This document shows, piece by piece, positions 46,300 through 57,476 of a stretch of DNA of 64,000 bases; positions within the stretch are counted from its first letter, which is position 1; each line of letters opens with the position of its first letter. The DNA comes from JABDIP01 sp965212545 (GTDB lineage: Bacteria > Pseudomonadota > Alphaproteobacteria > DSM-16000 > Inquilinaceae). Position numbers and translations under genes: made by a program. Location: positions 1-64,000 of the forward strand of contig CBDBVB010000029.1 of assembly GCA_965212545.1 (NCBI GenBank), read 5' to 3'. The notes below the pieces were generated by a model. The model saw only the letters and a program-made list of their open reading frames with translations. It was not told the origin of the DNA and did no database searches.

Positions 46300-46723
46300 A
46301 GACATTAACGAAATGAAATTCGCCTGTCCATTGCAAACCAGCGGCATGCGGCCGCAGGCACGAAAACGCCAGGATCGGCGACCTGCCGGATGCCCAAGTG
46401 TCGCCACGGCGAAGGCCGTTGGCGGCCGCCAGCATTTCGCCAACCGCCCGCAAGCATCCAAATGCGGTGGCACGGAGTGCAGGCAATTGGATCCGATCGC
46501 TGCATTTAGAGAGTTTCCAATAATCCGCGCAAATCGCGATTGGATTGAATAAATCCTCCAACCTGCTGCTTTGATCTCTCGACTTGGAATTGTAATAGTT
46601 CTCGCCTGGGTCTTCGCCAATTTCGAGTAACACCGCCTTAACCACTTTGCGTCAAGAATGCATCGCTCGCGGCAAGGAAATTCGAGCACCGCCGCGAGAA
46701 GATTTCCTGGCTTGGAGAGTGCC
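46300..46723. other. Divergent intergenic region, AT-richer part
   Basis: About 425 bases between the LacI gene and the binding-protein gene at 46724. The right half (46490-46640) is clearly AT-richer than its surroundings and probably carries the promoters. No gene is supported. Confidence 0.4.
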
Positions 46724-47695
46724 ATGAAGGCGAAGATGATCTTGGGCGTCGCCGTGATCGGCGCCTTGGCTGTTGGCTCAGCTTTCTTCATGTTGGACAA
46801 GGCAGAGCCGAAACGCGTCCTGTTCATCGATTCCTATCATGCCGGCTATGAATGGAGCGATGGCATCACAGCAGCTGTGGAACAGGTTCTCGAGGATGAG
46901 AACGTCGTGCTGCGAATCCATCGCATGGACACCAAGAACAACACGTCGGAGGAATTCAAGCAGCGCGCCGGCCTTCTGGCAAAGGCAGTGATCGAGGAAT
47001 TCCAACCCGACATCGTGATCGCGACCGATGACAACGCGCAGAAATACGTGATCGCGCCATTCTACCGGGACACCGACCTGCCGGTCGTGTTCGCCGGCGT
47101 GAACTGGGACGCCTCGGTATACGGCTATCCGACTGACAACATCACCGGCATGATCGAGGTGAGCGCCGTTCCGGAAATGCTCGGCCTGATCCGGCGCATT
47201 ACACCGGGCCAGCGCGTCGGGTCGATCAATGGCGACACCGAGACCGTCCGCAAGGAAATCAAGAACTACACGGACGTCCTCGACCTGCAGTTCGACGCCG
47301 ATCGCCGCGTTGGCACCTTCGATGAGTGGAAGGCGGCGTTCCTTGAGATGCAGGACCGGGTCGACATTCTGTACATGTACAACAATGCCGGCATCGAGGG
47401 CTGGAACGACGAAGAGGCGAACCGCTTCGTCATGGATAACGCCCGCATTCCCAGCGGGTCAGTGCAGCCTTGGATGGCGCCTTACGTGCTGGTGACCTTC
47501 ACCAAGGATCCTTACGAGCAGGGCGAATACGCCGCCCGCACGGCACTGCGCATCCTGGCCGGCGAGTCGCCGGGGGACATACCGATGGTGACGAACCAGC
47601 GCGGCAGAGTCCTGCTGAACTCGGAACTGGCGCGGGCGCTTGGCCTGTCGATCCCGTCCGAGTTGCTGGCAACCGCAGATGTTCTGACCAACTGA
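46724..47695 (+). CDS. ABC transporter substrate-binding protein (PF04392-like)
   Basis: 323 residues, intact. GGAG lies six bases before ATG 46724. Signal or anchor segment MILGVAVIGALAVGSAFFML. The two-lobed Peripla_BP fold shows in KRVLFIDSYHAGYEWSDGIT, FQPDIVIATDDNAQKYVIAP, LPVVFAGVNWDASVYGYPTD and VDILYMYNNAGIEGWNDEEA. The family often serves two-component sensors or tryptophan-type importers. No permease, ATPase or kinase gene is adjacent, so it may act as a lone sensor. Confidence 0.8.
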   Translation: MKAKMILGVAVIGALAVGSAFFMLDKAEPKRVLFIDSYHAGYEWSDGITAAVEQVLEDENVVLRIHRMDTKNNTSEEFKQRAGLLAKAVIEEFQPDIVIATDDNAQKYVIAPFYRDTDLPVVFAGVNWDASVYGYPTDNITGMIEVSAVPEMLGLIRRITPGQRVGSINGDTETVRKEIKNYTDVLDLQFDADRRVGTFDEWKAAFLEMQDRVDILYMYNNAGIEGWNDEEANRFVMDNARIPSGSVQPWMAPYVLVTFTKDPYEQGEYAARTALRILAGESPGDIPMVTNQRGRVLLNSELARALGLSIPSELLATADVLTN

Positions 47696-47727
47696 TCGGA
47701 TTTCCGGCGACGCCGGTCACTCCGTAT

Positions 47728-47763
47728 GAAAGGGCGGCTTCGGCCGCCCTTTCTGCTTTCTTG
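47728..47763 (+). terminator. Intrinsic terminator with UUCG tetraloop
   Basis: GAAAGGGCGGC (47728-47738), TTCG loop, GCCGCCCTTTC (47743-47753), then CTGCTTTCTT-type T-rich sequence. An 11-bp perfect stem, the clearest terminator in the window. Confidence 0.9.
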
Positions 47764-47860
47764 ATCCCCGGGGCGGGCAGCGCCACCATGGCAGCCTGCT
47801 TCGGCCGGGTGCAGACGCCCGACAGGCGCAGTTGCCCATTCTCTATTCTGGTTGCAGGCC

Positions 47861-49561
<1,701 letters not shown>

Positions 49562-49565
49562 CCGT

Positions 49566-51109
49566 ATGGCACGATCCCCCAAGGCATTCGCGATCAGTGC
49601 CACGGATGCAACGCTTGCCGATCTGCATATCGTCGCCTGCACCGAACGCCCCCTCGCTCTGGGCGCCGGTTGCCGAAAGGCGGTGGAGTCAGCGGCCAAG
49701 ACGGTGGCGGACATCGTTGCGTCGGGCGAGACCGTTTATGGCGTCAATACGGGATTCGGCAAGTTGGCGCAGACGCGGATCGACGACGATCGGCTTGCGG
49801 ATCTGCAGCGCAACATCGTGCTGTCCCACGCCGCCGGGACCGGGCCGTTGCTGGACGACCGGGCGGTGCGGCTGACCATGGTGCTGAAGGTTCTGAGCCT
49901 GGCGCGGGGACATTCCGGCGTGCGCTGGGAGATCATCGAGGCGCTGCTGCGACTGATCGAACACCGGGTCTATCCCTGCATCCCGTCCAAGGGCTCGGTC
50001 GGCGCGTCCGGCGACCTTGCCCCACTGGCCCATATGGCGGCCGTGCTGTTGGGCGTCGGCGAGGCGCGGGTCGAAGGTGAGGTCGTGCCGGCAGTGGAGC
50101 GCATTGTCCCGGGCGGGATTGGCGCCGATCACGCTGGCTCCGAAAGAAGGGCTGGCGCTTCTCAACGGCACCCAGGTGTCCACCGCGCTGGCGCTGCTGG
50201 GCTTGTTTGCAGCGGAGGACGTCTTTGCCGCGGCGCTGGTGGCCGGCGCCATGTCGGTCGACGCGGCGTTGGGGAGCGACGCGCCGTTCGACGAGCGGCT
50301 GCATGCGCTACGCGGCCAGGCCGGACAGTACCGGGTCGCCGGCGAGTTGCGGCGCCTGCTCGACGGTAGCGAGATCCGCCAATCGCATCTCGACTGCGAC
50401 CGGGTGCAGGACCCGTACAGCCTGCGCTGCCAGCCGCAGGTCATGGGGGCCTGCCTCGATCTGCTGGCCGACACCTCCGGAACGCTTCTGATCGAGGCCG
50501 CGGCCGTCACCGACAATCCGCTGGTCTTCCCTGAGACCGGCGAGGTGCTGTCCGGCGGCAATTTCCACGCCGAGCCGGTCGCCATGGCGGCCGACATCCT
50601 GGCGCTGGCCATCGCCGAGATTGGCGCCCTGTCAGAGCGGCGAACGGCGCTGCTGATCGACAGCAACCTCTCCGGCCTGCCGCCCTTCCTGACATCGGAT
50701 CCGGGTCTCAATTCCGGGTTCATGATGGCGCAGGTGACGGCCGCGGCGCTGGCCAGCGAGAACAAATCGCTGGCCCATCCGGCCAGCGTCGACAGTCTGC
50801 CGACCTCCGCCAACCAGGAGGACCACGTCAGCCATGGCGACCTTCGCGGCCCGGCGGCTGGGCGACATGGCCGATAATACCGCCGGCATCGTCGCCATCG
50901 AGCTGCTGGCGGCGGCCCAGGGGCTGGACTTCCGCAAGCCGCTGGCGACCAGCCCGGCACTCAAACCCGCCTACGAGGCGATCCGCGCCGTCGCACCGAC
51001 CCTGGAAGGCGACCGCCTGATGGCGCCGGACATCGCCGCCGTGAAACAGCTCGTCGTCGATGGCGCCTTCGCGTCCTATGTCGGCGACATCCTGCCAACA
51101 CGGATTTGA
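49566..51109 (+). CDS. hutH: Histidine ammonia-lyase, two frameshifts
   Basis: About 514 residues. First step: histidine to urocanate and ammonia. The MIO cofactor triad Ala-Ser-Gly is in GSVGASGDLAPLAHMAAVLL. Other blocks: ETVYGVNTGFGKLAQTRIDD, KEGLALLNGTQVSTALALLG, QDPYSLRCQPQVMGACLDLL, TDNPLVFPETGEVLSGGNFH and, past the last break, MATFAARRLGDMADNTAGIV. Breaks lie near 50112 and 50836. Both restore well-aligned family sequence. ATG 49566 is four bases after the hutU stop. Confidence 0.95.
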
Positions 51110-51123
51110 CGGGAGACGGGAAC

Positions 51124-51912
51124 TTGCAACCGTTTCATCTGACCCGGGGCGAGACGCCGCTGCTGGTGAGCGTGCCGCATGCCGGCACCCATGTCCCCGA
51201 CGCCATCGCCGAGCGTCTCACGGAGGCGGCGAGGGACCTGCCCGACACTGACTGGCACGTTGACCGGCTCTATGACTTCGCCGGTGGGCTGGGCGCCGGC
51301 GTGCTGGCCGCGACCCATTCCCGCTATGTGATCGACCTCAATCGCGACCCGGACGGAACGCCGCTTTATCCCGGCGCCGACAATACCGAACTGTGCCCGA
51401 CCACCATGTTCGACGCGCAGCCGGTCTACCGCGACGGCGCCGCGCCGGACGAGGCGGAGATCGCCGAGCGGCGGGCGGCCTATTGGCAACCCTATCATCA
51501 GGTGCTGGCGACCGAGCTCGATCGGCTGAAGCGCAAGCATGGCTACGCCCTGCTCTACGACGCCCATTCGATTCGCAGCGTGGTGCCCCGTTTCTTCGAG
51601 GACACGTTGCCGGATTTCAATATCGGCACCGGCGGCGGCAAATCCGCCGCGCCCGCCCTGACGATCCGGCTGGCCCTGATCTGCCAGGACAGCCAAGACT
51701 TCCAGACGGCGGTCAACGGCCGCTTCAAGGGCGGCTACATCACCCGCCATTACGGTGATCCGGCCGCCGGCGTGCACGCGGTGCAAATGGAACTGTCGCA
51801 GCGCACGTATATGGATGAGGACCCGCCCTACGCCTTCGACGAGACCAAGGCGGAACGGCTACGGCCTACACTGTCGGCTGTACTGGCGCGAATGATCGAG
51901 TGGCGCCCATAG
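51124..51912 (+). CDS. hutG: N-formylglutamate deformylase
   Basis: 262 residues from TTG 51124, eight bases after GGGAG; a TTG at 51106 overlapping the hutH stop is the alternative. Last step of the five-step pathway: formylglutamate to glutamate and formate. Marks: LLVSVPHAGTHVPDAIAERL, DTDWHVDRLYDFAGGLGAGV, ALLYDAHSIRSVVPRFFEDT and GGYITRHYGDPAAGVHAVQM, the FGase/HutG2 type with metal-binding His and Asp residues. Intact. Confidence 0.93.
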   Translation: MQPFHLTRGETPLLVSVPHAGTHVPDAIAERLTEAARDLPDTDWHVDRLYDFAGGLGAGVLAATHSRYVIDLNRDPDGTPLYPGADNTELCPTTMFDAQPVYRDGAAPDEAEIAERRAAYWQPYHQVLATELDRLKRKHGYALLYDAHSIRSVVPRFFEDTLPDFNIGTGGGKSAAPALTIRLALICQDSQDFQTAVNGRFKGGYITRHYGDPAAGVHAVQMELSQRTYMDEDPPYAFDETKAERLRPTLSAVLARMIEWRP

Positions 51913-51953
51913 GGCTGCGGCTCGCCGGGCCGAACCCGTGCCCATCGGCGCGG

Positions 51954-53009
51954 CTAATATGGCCTCACTCGGTCCTTTTGACCGAGGTATTCCAGGAGCG
52001 CGTACATCGGACTGACAGTTCCACGACTAAGTCCAAGATCGGTGCCAAATGTCACACGGTCAGGATGGCCGCGCGTACCTGCTTGAACGAGCATATGAAA
52101 CGGATAGCGCAACGCCTTAAGCAAATCTGATGGCTCACTAACACCGCTACGGAATGTCGCTATCTCCGACACGTTTTCTCCGTCTGCATACTTCAAGTGC
52201 AAGACAGCCTCGATTGTCGTTACGAACAGAGCTGCTTCGCTTGATCTTTGAACATCCACATAAAGTCCCTGCCGCGGCGAATAAGGCACGGGTTCCGAGA
52301 CAATACACGCATCAAAGACCCAATTTGCCGGACGTCTGTCTTGAGCCCTGCAGCCTTCACGTTCGCTGTATGTGAAGCGATGGCTTTGATGCCCAAGGGG
52401 GTGGGGACGCTCCTGATCTATGCGCTCGCGGTGAATCACGACCGCTTGCACCCCGGATTCCGAGAGGATCCGTACGCATTCCGGCAAGCATCGATCTGTG
52501 GTGCTCGGTACCTTTACAAGCCCCAGAGTACGCATACCTGTGTATTTGAACCTTGCAGGAAGATAAACGGACAACTCGGTGACCGTTTGCACTCGCTGAT
52601 CCGAATACACGACATTTGGGCGATCCGGCGCATGAGAACGCAAGATGTCGTCAACGGAATACGTCAGGCCGATTGCTAGAACAAAGTAAAGGGAATATCC
52701 AATCACAAAAAATCTTGACCTGAATATAGAATCAGGTTTGGTTCGTCGGAGAATTATTGTGATAACCAAAAGATGAGCGACAGCACAGCCAGCCGGCACC
52801 AATACGTAGATTGAAAAAAGACCGTAGAGCAACCCTAAGCCACCAATGATAGCAAGAAGAAGCAGCATGATCGGCACAACAAAGCCAGACGCAATATATG
52901 CCGCAACCACTGTGATTACATAGGAAAGAACAATACCAAGAACCGTGGGCAATAGTATTTTTTCTGTATTTTCAAATATCGCATCTCTAAGATTATTAAA
53001 AGTTATCAT
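51954..53009 (-). CDS. Membrane protein of unknown function, AT-richer than its surroundings
   Basis: 351 residues. Four membrane segments at the N-terminus (LLPTVLGIVLSYVITVVAAY, FVVPIMLLLLAIIGGLGLLY, YVLVPAGCAVAHLLVITIIL, FFVIGYSLYFVLAIGLTYSV), then a soluble C-terminal part of about 220 residues with RCLPECVRILSESGVQAVVI and ALFVTTIEAVLHLKYADGEN. I do not recognise it. Its A+T content and codon use differ strongly from hutG and chaC on both sides, which suggests later arrival. ATG 53009 overlaps a short upstream frame by four bases. Confidence 0.65.
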   Translation of the reverse strand: MITFNNLRDAIFENTEKILLPTVLGIVLSYVITVVAAYIASGFVVPIMLLLLAIIGGLGLLYGLFSIYVLVPAGCAVAHLLVITIILRRTKPDSIFRSRFFVIGYSLYFVLAIGLTYSVDDILRSHAPDRPNVVYSDQRVQTVTELSVYLPARFKYTGMRTLGLVKVPSTTDRCLPECVRILSESGVQAVVIHRERIDQERPHPLGHQSHRFTYSEREGCRAQDRRPANWVFDACIVSEPVPYSPRQGLYVDVQRSSEAALFVTTIEAVLHLKYADGENVSEIATFRSGVSEPSDLLKALRYPFHMLVQAGTRGHPDRVTFGTDLGLSRGTVSPMYALLEYLGQKDRVRPY

Positions 53010-53278
53010 GTCATGGCACCCGAACCACTAACAAGAATGAGCGTGACGATAGTATTCAAGCGGCGGCGGGTCGCTGAGACCTTGAAGACTGCCGGCATAC
53101 GAACGTCGGGTAACTTTATGCTCGGATAGGCAGAAGATCCTATGCTGGAAATATGTAGAATTAATAAACGACTGATCATCCAGAAGCGGTCGGCGCCGGG
53201 ACCCGTAGAGTGCCTCAAGGAGATCACGGCCTCTTGTGCGGTCGCGGGGATTGACACGACTCTCAGGATTTCTGTCAT
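53006..53278 (-). CDS. Possible small protein between chaC and the membrane-protein gene
   Basis: 90 residues, MTEILRVVSIPATAQEAVIS at the start. ATG 53278 overlaps the chaC stop (ATGA), and its own stop overlaps the next start (ATGA), as if the three were coupled. The sequence has no recognised motif and an irregular composition, so the overlaps may be chance. Confidence 0.25.
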   Translation of the reverse strand: MTEILRVVSIPATAQEAVISLRHSTGPGADRFWMISRLLILHISSIGSSAYPSIKLPDVRMPAVFKVSATRRRLNTIVTLILVSGSGAMT

Positions 53279-53958
53279 GCCTCCTGGCGCTGTGTCTCCC
53301 GGATATCACGGGCGATCGATGCTAGGCCATGATCGTGTATACCGGCCGTCTCGAGTTCTTCGACGAGGTGGTAGACGTAGTCGCAGCCCCGCCCCAGCAT
53401 GCCTTGTGCGGTCGCCAGGGTGTGGACGATCTCGGCCCTCGGCAGGCGTCCCGCATACATCGAGTGGGCCTTGTTGATCACGAAGGTGATGGCGCGGCGT
53501 TCCGGCCCTGCCCCATCGACCACGACCCAACGCGGCGAATAGCTTCCCAGGATCATCTCGCGCTTCCACAGCACCCGGGTCTCCAGGTCCACGGCGTCAG
53601 CATCGATGCGGTAGGCGAAGCCGGTGCATGACCCGCCCGCTTCCAGCCCGAGCATCAACCCTGGCCGATCCGGAGTGCCGCGCCCCAGATGGGTGCGAAG
53701 GCAGAAACTCCGGTGATAGCCGAACAGCCGGGCCGGACACCGCTCGACATAGTGAAATGCGGGATTCCAGATCAATGACCCATAGGCGAACACCCAGAGA
53801 TCGCGACCGGAATAGCCGTCGAGCAGTTCGGCGCGCGAACGCGCCAACTCGCTGTCGCTGAGGACATGGGCCGTCGGGTCGGCGACGCGAATCATCGCCG
53901 CGACCCGGCCGGACAGGATGGTGTCGCGCGTCAGCGGCAGATCGGCGTCTCGGTCCAT
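53275..53958 (-). CDS. chaC: ChaC-like gamma-glutamylcyclotransferase
   Basis: 227 residues, intact. Acts on glutathione or gamma-glutamyl compounds to give 5-oxoproline. Marks: LWVFAYGSLIWNPAFHYVER (YGSL substrate loop), CPARLFGYHRSFCLRTHLGR, LMLGLEAGGSCTGFAYRIDA and the catalytic glutamate region LWKREMILGSYSPRWV. It starts three bases after the hutI stop, so it belongs to the hutI transcript. Its role beside histidine genes is not explained by known pathways. Confidence 0.9.
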   Translation of the reverse strand: MDRDADLPLTRDTILSGRVAAMIRVADPTAHVLSDSELARSRAELLDGYSGRDLWVFAYGSLIWNPAFHYVERCPARLFGYHRSFCLRTHLGRGTPDRPGLMLGLEAGGSCTGFAYRIDADAVDLETRVLWKREMILGSYSPRWVVVDGAGPERRAITFVINKAHSMYAGRLPRAEIVHTLATAQGMLGRGCDYVYHLVEELETAGIHDHGLASIARDIRETQRQEA

Positions 53959-53961
53959 TGT

Positions 53962-55189
53962 CTAGACCGCCTGTCCCGCATGGACGACGCCGGCGCAGGG
54001 GTTGAAGCCGATCCGGTAGGAGAGTTCCGCCGGCACCGCGATGTCCCAGAGCGCGAAATCCGCCGACAGGCCAGGCGCCAGCCGGCCGCATTCGTCCTCC
54101 AGCCCCAGGGCCGCGGCGGCGTTCCGAGTTACGCCGGCCAGCGCCTCTTCCGGTGTCAGGCGGAACAGGGTGCAGGCCATATTGAGCATCAGCAGCAGCG
54201 AGGTGACCGGCGCGCTGCCGGGATTGCAGTCGGTGGCGATCGCCATCTGCACACCCTGGCGGCGGAACAGATCGATCGGCGGCTTTTTCACCTCGCCCAG
54301 GAAATAGAAGGCGCCGGGTAGCAGAACCGCGACTGTCCCCGCCTCCGCCATGGCCTCAAACCGATCGCTCGGTGGTGTATTCCAGATGGTCGGCCGACAA
54401 TGCATCGTATGCGGCCGCTAGCCCGCCGCCGCCCTGATCGGACAGTTGGTCGGCATGCAGCCTCACCGGCAGGCCGAGTTCCCGCGCGGCCCCGAACACC
54501 CGGCTGACCTGCTCCGGGCTGAAGGCGATCTTCTCGCCGAACGCATCGACCGCATCCGCCAGCCCCTCGGAGGCCAATTGCGGCATGACCTGGCGGCATA
54601 CCAGATCAAGGTAGCCGTCCGCATCGCCCTTGAATTCCGGTGGCAAAGCGTGCGCACCAAGGAAACTACGGCTTACCCGTATGCCGGCTTCCTCGCCGAG
54701 CCTGGTGGCGACCTGGAGCATTCGAACCTCTGTGTCCAGATCGAGCCCATAGCCGGACTTGATCTCGATCGTCGTGACGCCCTCGCGGCGCAGCGGCTCC
54801 AATCGTCGGCTTGCGGATTGGAGCAGCGACTGGGCATCGGCGGCGCGGGTCGCTGTCACCGTCGACAGGATGCCGCCGCCGGCGCGGGCGATCTCCTCAT
54901 AGCTCGCCCCCTTCAGACGCAGGGCGAATTCGTTCGCCCGGTCGCCGCCATAGACCAGATGGGTGTGACAGTCGATCAGTCCGGGCGTGATCCAGCGGCC
55001 GCCGCAATCAAATGTGGCGCGCGACAACTCTTCCGGCGGCGCGCCCATTTCCGAGCGGCGTCCGACCCAGGCGATTCGGCCATCCTTGACGCCGACCGCA
55101 CCGTCCCGGATGGCGTGATAGCCATCGTCGCCCCCATACTCCGGCGCCATGGTCGCCAGGTGGGCGTTCAGCCATACCGCATCCCACAT
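53962..55189 (-). CDS. hutI: Imidazolonepropionase, one frameshift
   Basis: About 408 residues. Third step of histidine degradation. Amidohydrolase fold: metal site WITPGLIDCHTHLVYGGDRA, substrate loop TTIEIKSGYGLDLDTEVRML, SRSFLGAHALPPEFKGDADG, LPVRLHADQLSDQGGGGLAA, ALSADHLEYT and, after the break near 54365, VQMAIATDCNPGSAPVTSLL. All metal-binding His/Asp residues expected are seen. AAGGA precedes ATG 55189. Divergent from hutF. Confidence 0.94.
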
Positions 55190-55222
55190 GGCGTTGTCCT
55201 TCCGTCTGCGTTACCGTCCAAA

Positions 55223-55244
55223 TAACCGGTGTTCACCGGTTATC
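55223..55244. promoter_or_regulatory. Perfect palindrome in the hutI-hutF promoter region
   Basis: ATAACCGGTG (55223-55232) and CACCGGTTAT (55235-55244) are perfect inverted repeats with a two-base spacer, placed between the divergent starts at 55189 and 55277. Likely an operator for a histidine-pathway repressor; the regulator gene is not in the window. Confidence 0.7.
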
Positions 55245-55276
55245 GTTCACCGACGCCGCAACTGGCAAGCCCCGCC

Positions 55277-56647
55277 ATGACCGCCTATTTCGCCCCAACC
55301 GCCCTGCTGCCAGACGGATGGGCCGATGCCGTTCGCATCGAGGCCGACGCCAGCGGCACAATTACCGCGGTCACCTCCAAATCTGAGGCCAAGAACGCGT
55401 CGATCCTGACCGGCCCGGTCCTGCCCGGCATGCCGAATCTGCATTCCCACGCGTTTCAGCGTGCCATGGCCGGCTGGGCCGAGCGCGCCGGCAGCGGCGG
55501 CGATTTCTGGAGTTGGCGCGAGACCATGTACCGGTTCCTCGCTCGGCTGGGGCCAGACGAGGTCGAGGCGGTCGCCACGCAACTCTATATCGAGATGCTC
55601 AAGGCAGGGTATACGGCCGTCGGCGAGTTCCACTACGTGCACAATGACCCGAACGGCGACCCCTACGACGCGCCCACAGAGATGTCCGATCGCCTTGTTG
55701 CGGCCGCCGGGCGGGCCGGGATCGGGCTGACCCTGCTGCCGGTGCTGTATGCGCAGGGCGGGTTCGACCAACGTCCCACCGGCGAGGCGCAGAGACGATT
55801 TGCCAGCGATCCCGACGGGTTGGCGTCGATCGCCGCAACCTTGCGCAGCGCTCATGCCGACGATCCGCAGATTCGCATCGGTGTCGCGCCGCACAGCCTG
55901 CGCGCGGTATCGCCTGAGGCGCTTGCGGCGCTGGTGGCCGGTGTCCAGGTCGATGACGAGATGGCGCCGATTCACATCCATGTGGCCGAGCAGCAACGTG
56001 AGGTCGAGGACTGCCTTGCCTGGTCGGGGTCCCGGCCGGTCGAGTGGCTGCTTGCCGAGGCGCCGGTGGACGGTCGCTGGTGCCTGGTGCACGCGACCCA
56101 TATGACGGAGGCAGAGACCCGTGCCCTGGCCGCAAGCGACGCCGTCGCTGGCCTGTGCCCGACCACAGAGGCCAATCTTGGCGATGGCCTGTTCCGCCTG
56201 CCGGATTACCTCGGATCCGGCGGCAAGATTGGCATCGGAACCGACAGCAATGTCTCGGTGAGCCCGGTCGAGGAACTGAGATGGCTGGAATACGGGCAGC
56301 GGCTTGGCCGCCAGCAGCGGCTTGTCGCCGCCTCGGAGGATGCCCCGTCCACCGGCGCGCGCCTGTTCACGCGCGCACTGGCCGGCGGGGCGCAGGCCCT
56401 GGGTCGGCCGACCGGCCGGATCGAGACCGGCCATCGCGCCGACCTGCTGGTTCTCGACCCCGAGCATCCCAACCTGATCGGGCGGTCAGGCGATGGCTTG
56501 ATGGACAGCCTCGTATTCGCCGGAAATCGCAATCCGGTGAGGGATGTGGTGGTCGGCGGTCGCCGGGTTGTCCGCGACGGCCGCCACGCAGCCGAGGATG
56601 CCGCGCTCGTTGCCTTTGGCAGTGCCCTGAACACCCTGACCGACTAG
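55277..56647 (+). CDS. hutF: Formimidoylglutamate deiminase
   Basis: 456 residues, intact, from ATG 55277. Fourth step: formiminoglutamate to formylglutamate and ammonia. Amidohydrolase marks: VLPGMPNLHSHAFQRAMAGW (metal HxH), SWRETMYRFLARLGPDEVEA, AVGEFHYVHNDPNGDPYDAP, VAPHSLRAVSPEALAALVAG, PIHIHVAEQQREVEDCLAWS and GGKIGIGTDSNVSVSPVEEL. With HutG it completes the two-step formylglutamate branch instead of direct formiminoglutamase. Its stop is five bases from the convergent ppk2 stop. Confidence 0.95.
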   Translation: MTAYFAPTALLPDGWADAVRIEADASGTITAVTSKSEAKNASILTGPVLPGMPNLHSHAFQRAMAGWAERAGSGGDFWSWRETMYRFLARLGPDEVEAVATQLYIEMLKAGYTAVGEFHYVHNDPNGDPYDAPTEMSDRLVAAAGRAGIGLTLLPVLYAQGGFDQRPTGEAQRRFASDPDGLASIAATLRSAHADDPQIRIGVAPHSLRAVSPEALAALVAGVQVDDEMAPIHIHVAEQQREVEDCLAWSGSRPVEWLLAEAPVDGRWCLVHATHMTEAETRALAASDAVAGLCPTTEANLGDGLFRLPDYLGSGGKIGIGTDSNVSVSPVEELRWLEYGQRLGRQQRLVAASEDAPSTGARLFTRALAGGAQALGRPTGRIETGHRADLLVLDPEHPNLIGRSGDGLMDSLVFAGNRNPVRDVVVGGRRVVRDGRHAAEDAALVAFGSALNTLTD

Positions 56648-56651
56648 CTGG

Positions 56652-57476
56652 TTAGTAGAGTTCGGGAACCTGCTTCTGGTGATCGATCGGCGGACGGACG
56701 TACCCCGTGTCCTTTTGCCTTGGTGGAAGTTGGATCTTGTCCGGTGTGATGTCCTTGTAGGGAATCATGGTCAACAGGTGGCTGATACAGTTCAGCCGGC
56801 CCCGGATCTTGACCGTGCAGTCGACGACCCACCAGGGTGCTTCCGCGATATCGGTGTGCACGAACATCTCGTCCTTGGCGCGCGAATAGTCGAACCAGCG
56901 CGTTCGCGATTCCAGGTCGATCGGACTCAGTTTCCAGCGTTTGATCTTATTGTGGATGCGCGCCTGAAAACGGCGCTCCTGCTCTTCGTCGCTGACCGAG
57001 AACCAGTATTTGAGGAGGATGATGCCGGACCGAATCAGCATGCGCTCGAATGTGGGGCAAGAGCGCAGAAACTCCCGGTATTCGTCGTCGGTGCAGAACC
57101 CCATCACATGTTCGACGCCGGCGCGGTTGTACCAGCTGCGATCGAATATCACCATTTCGCCGGCGGCCGGGAGTTCGGCAACGTAGCGCTGGAAATACCA
57201 TTGGGACTTCTGGCGTTCGGTCGGCGTAGCCAAGGCCACCACCCGACACACCCGCGGGTTGAGGCTCTCGGTGATGCGCTTGATAGTGCCGCCCTTACCG
57301 GCCGCGTCGCGGCCCTCGCAGACCACGACGACCTTCAGACCTTGATCCTTGACCCACTCCTGAAGCTTGACGAGTTCGATTTGGAGTTTGGCGAGCGTCT
57401 TCTCATACTCCTTCTTGGTCAGTTTCTTGTCCGGCTTGGTCTCGTCAGCCGAGTGGCTCTTCGCATGGTCGTTCAT
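56652..57476 (-). CDS. ppk2: Polyphosphate kinase 2
   Basis: 274 residues from ATG 57476, which follows GAGGGAGAGG; a much longer frame upstream has no similarity. PPK2 moves phosphate between polyphosphate and nucleotides. Walker A VVVVCEGRDAAGKGGTIKRI, lid ALATPTERQKSQWYFQRYVA, Walker B VIFDRSWYNRAGVEHVMGFC and KYWFSVSDEEQERRFQARIH are in order. Class I length and layout, one domain. It lies next to the acetyl-CoA locus but is transcribed the other way. Confidence 0.95.
   Translation of the reverse strand: MNDHAKSHSADETKPDKKLTKKEYEKTLAKLQIELVKLQEWVKDQGLKVVVVCEGRDAAGKGGTIKRITESLNPRVCRVVALATPTERQKSQWYFQRYVAELPAAGEMVIFDRSWYNRAGVEHVMGFCTDDEYREFLRSCPTFERMLIRSGIILLKYWFSVSDEEQERRFQARIHNKIKRWKLSPIDLESRTRWFDYSRAKDEMFVHTDIAEAPWWVVDCTVKIRGRLNCISHLLTMIPYKDITPDKIQLPPRQKDTGYVRPPIDHQKQVPELY

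Noticed and set aside
49566..51109. Programmed frameshifting in hutH and other split genes
   Set aside because: No slippery site or repeated pattern, many unrelated genes, and both plus and minus shifts; sequence errors explain it better.
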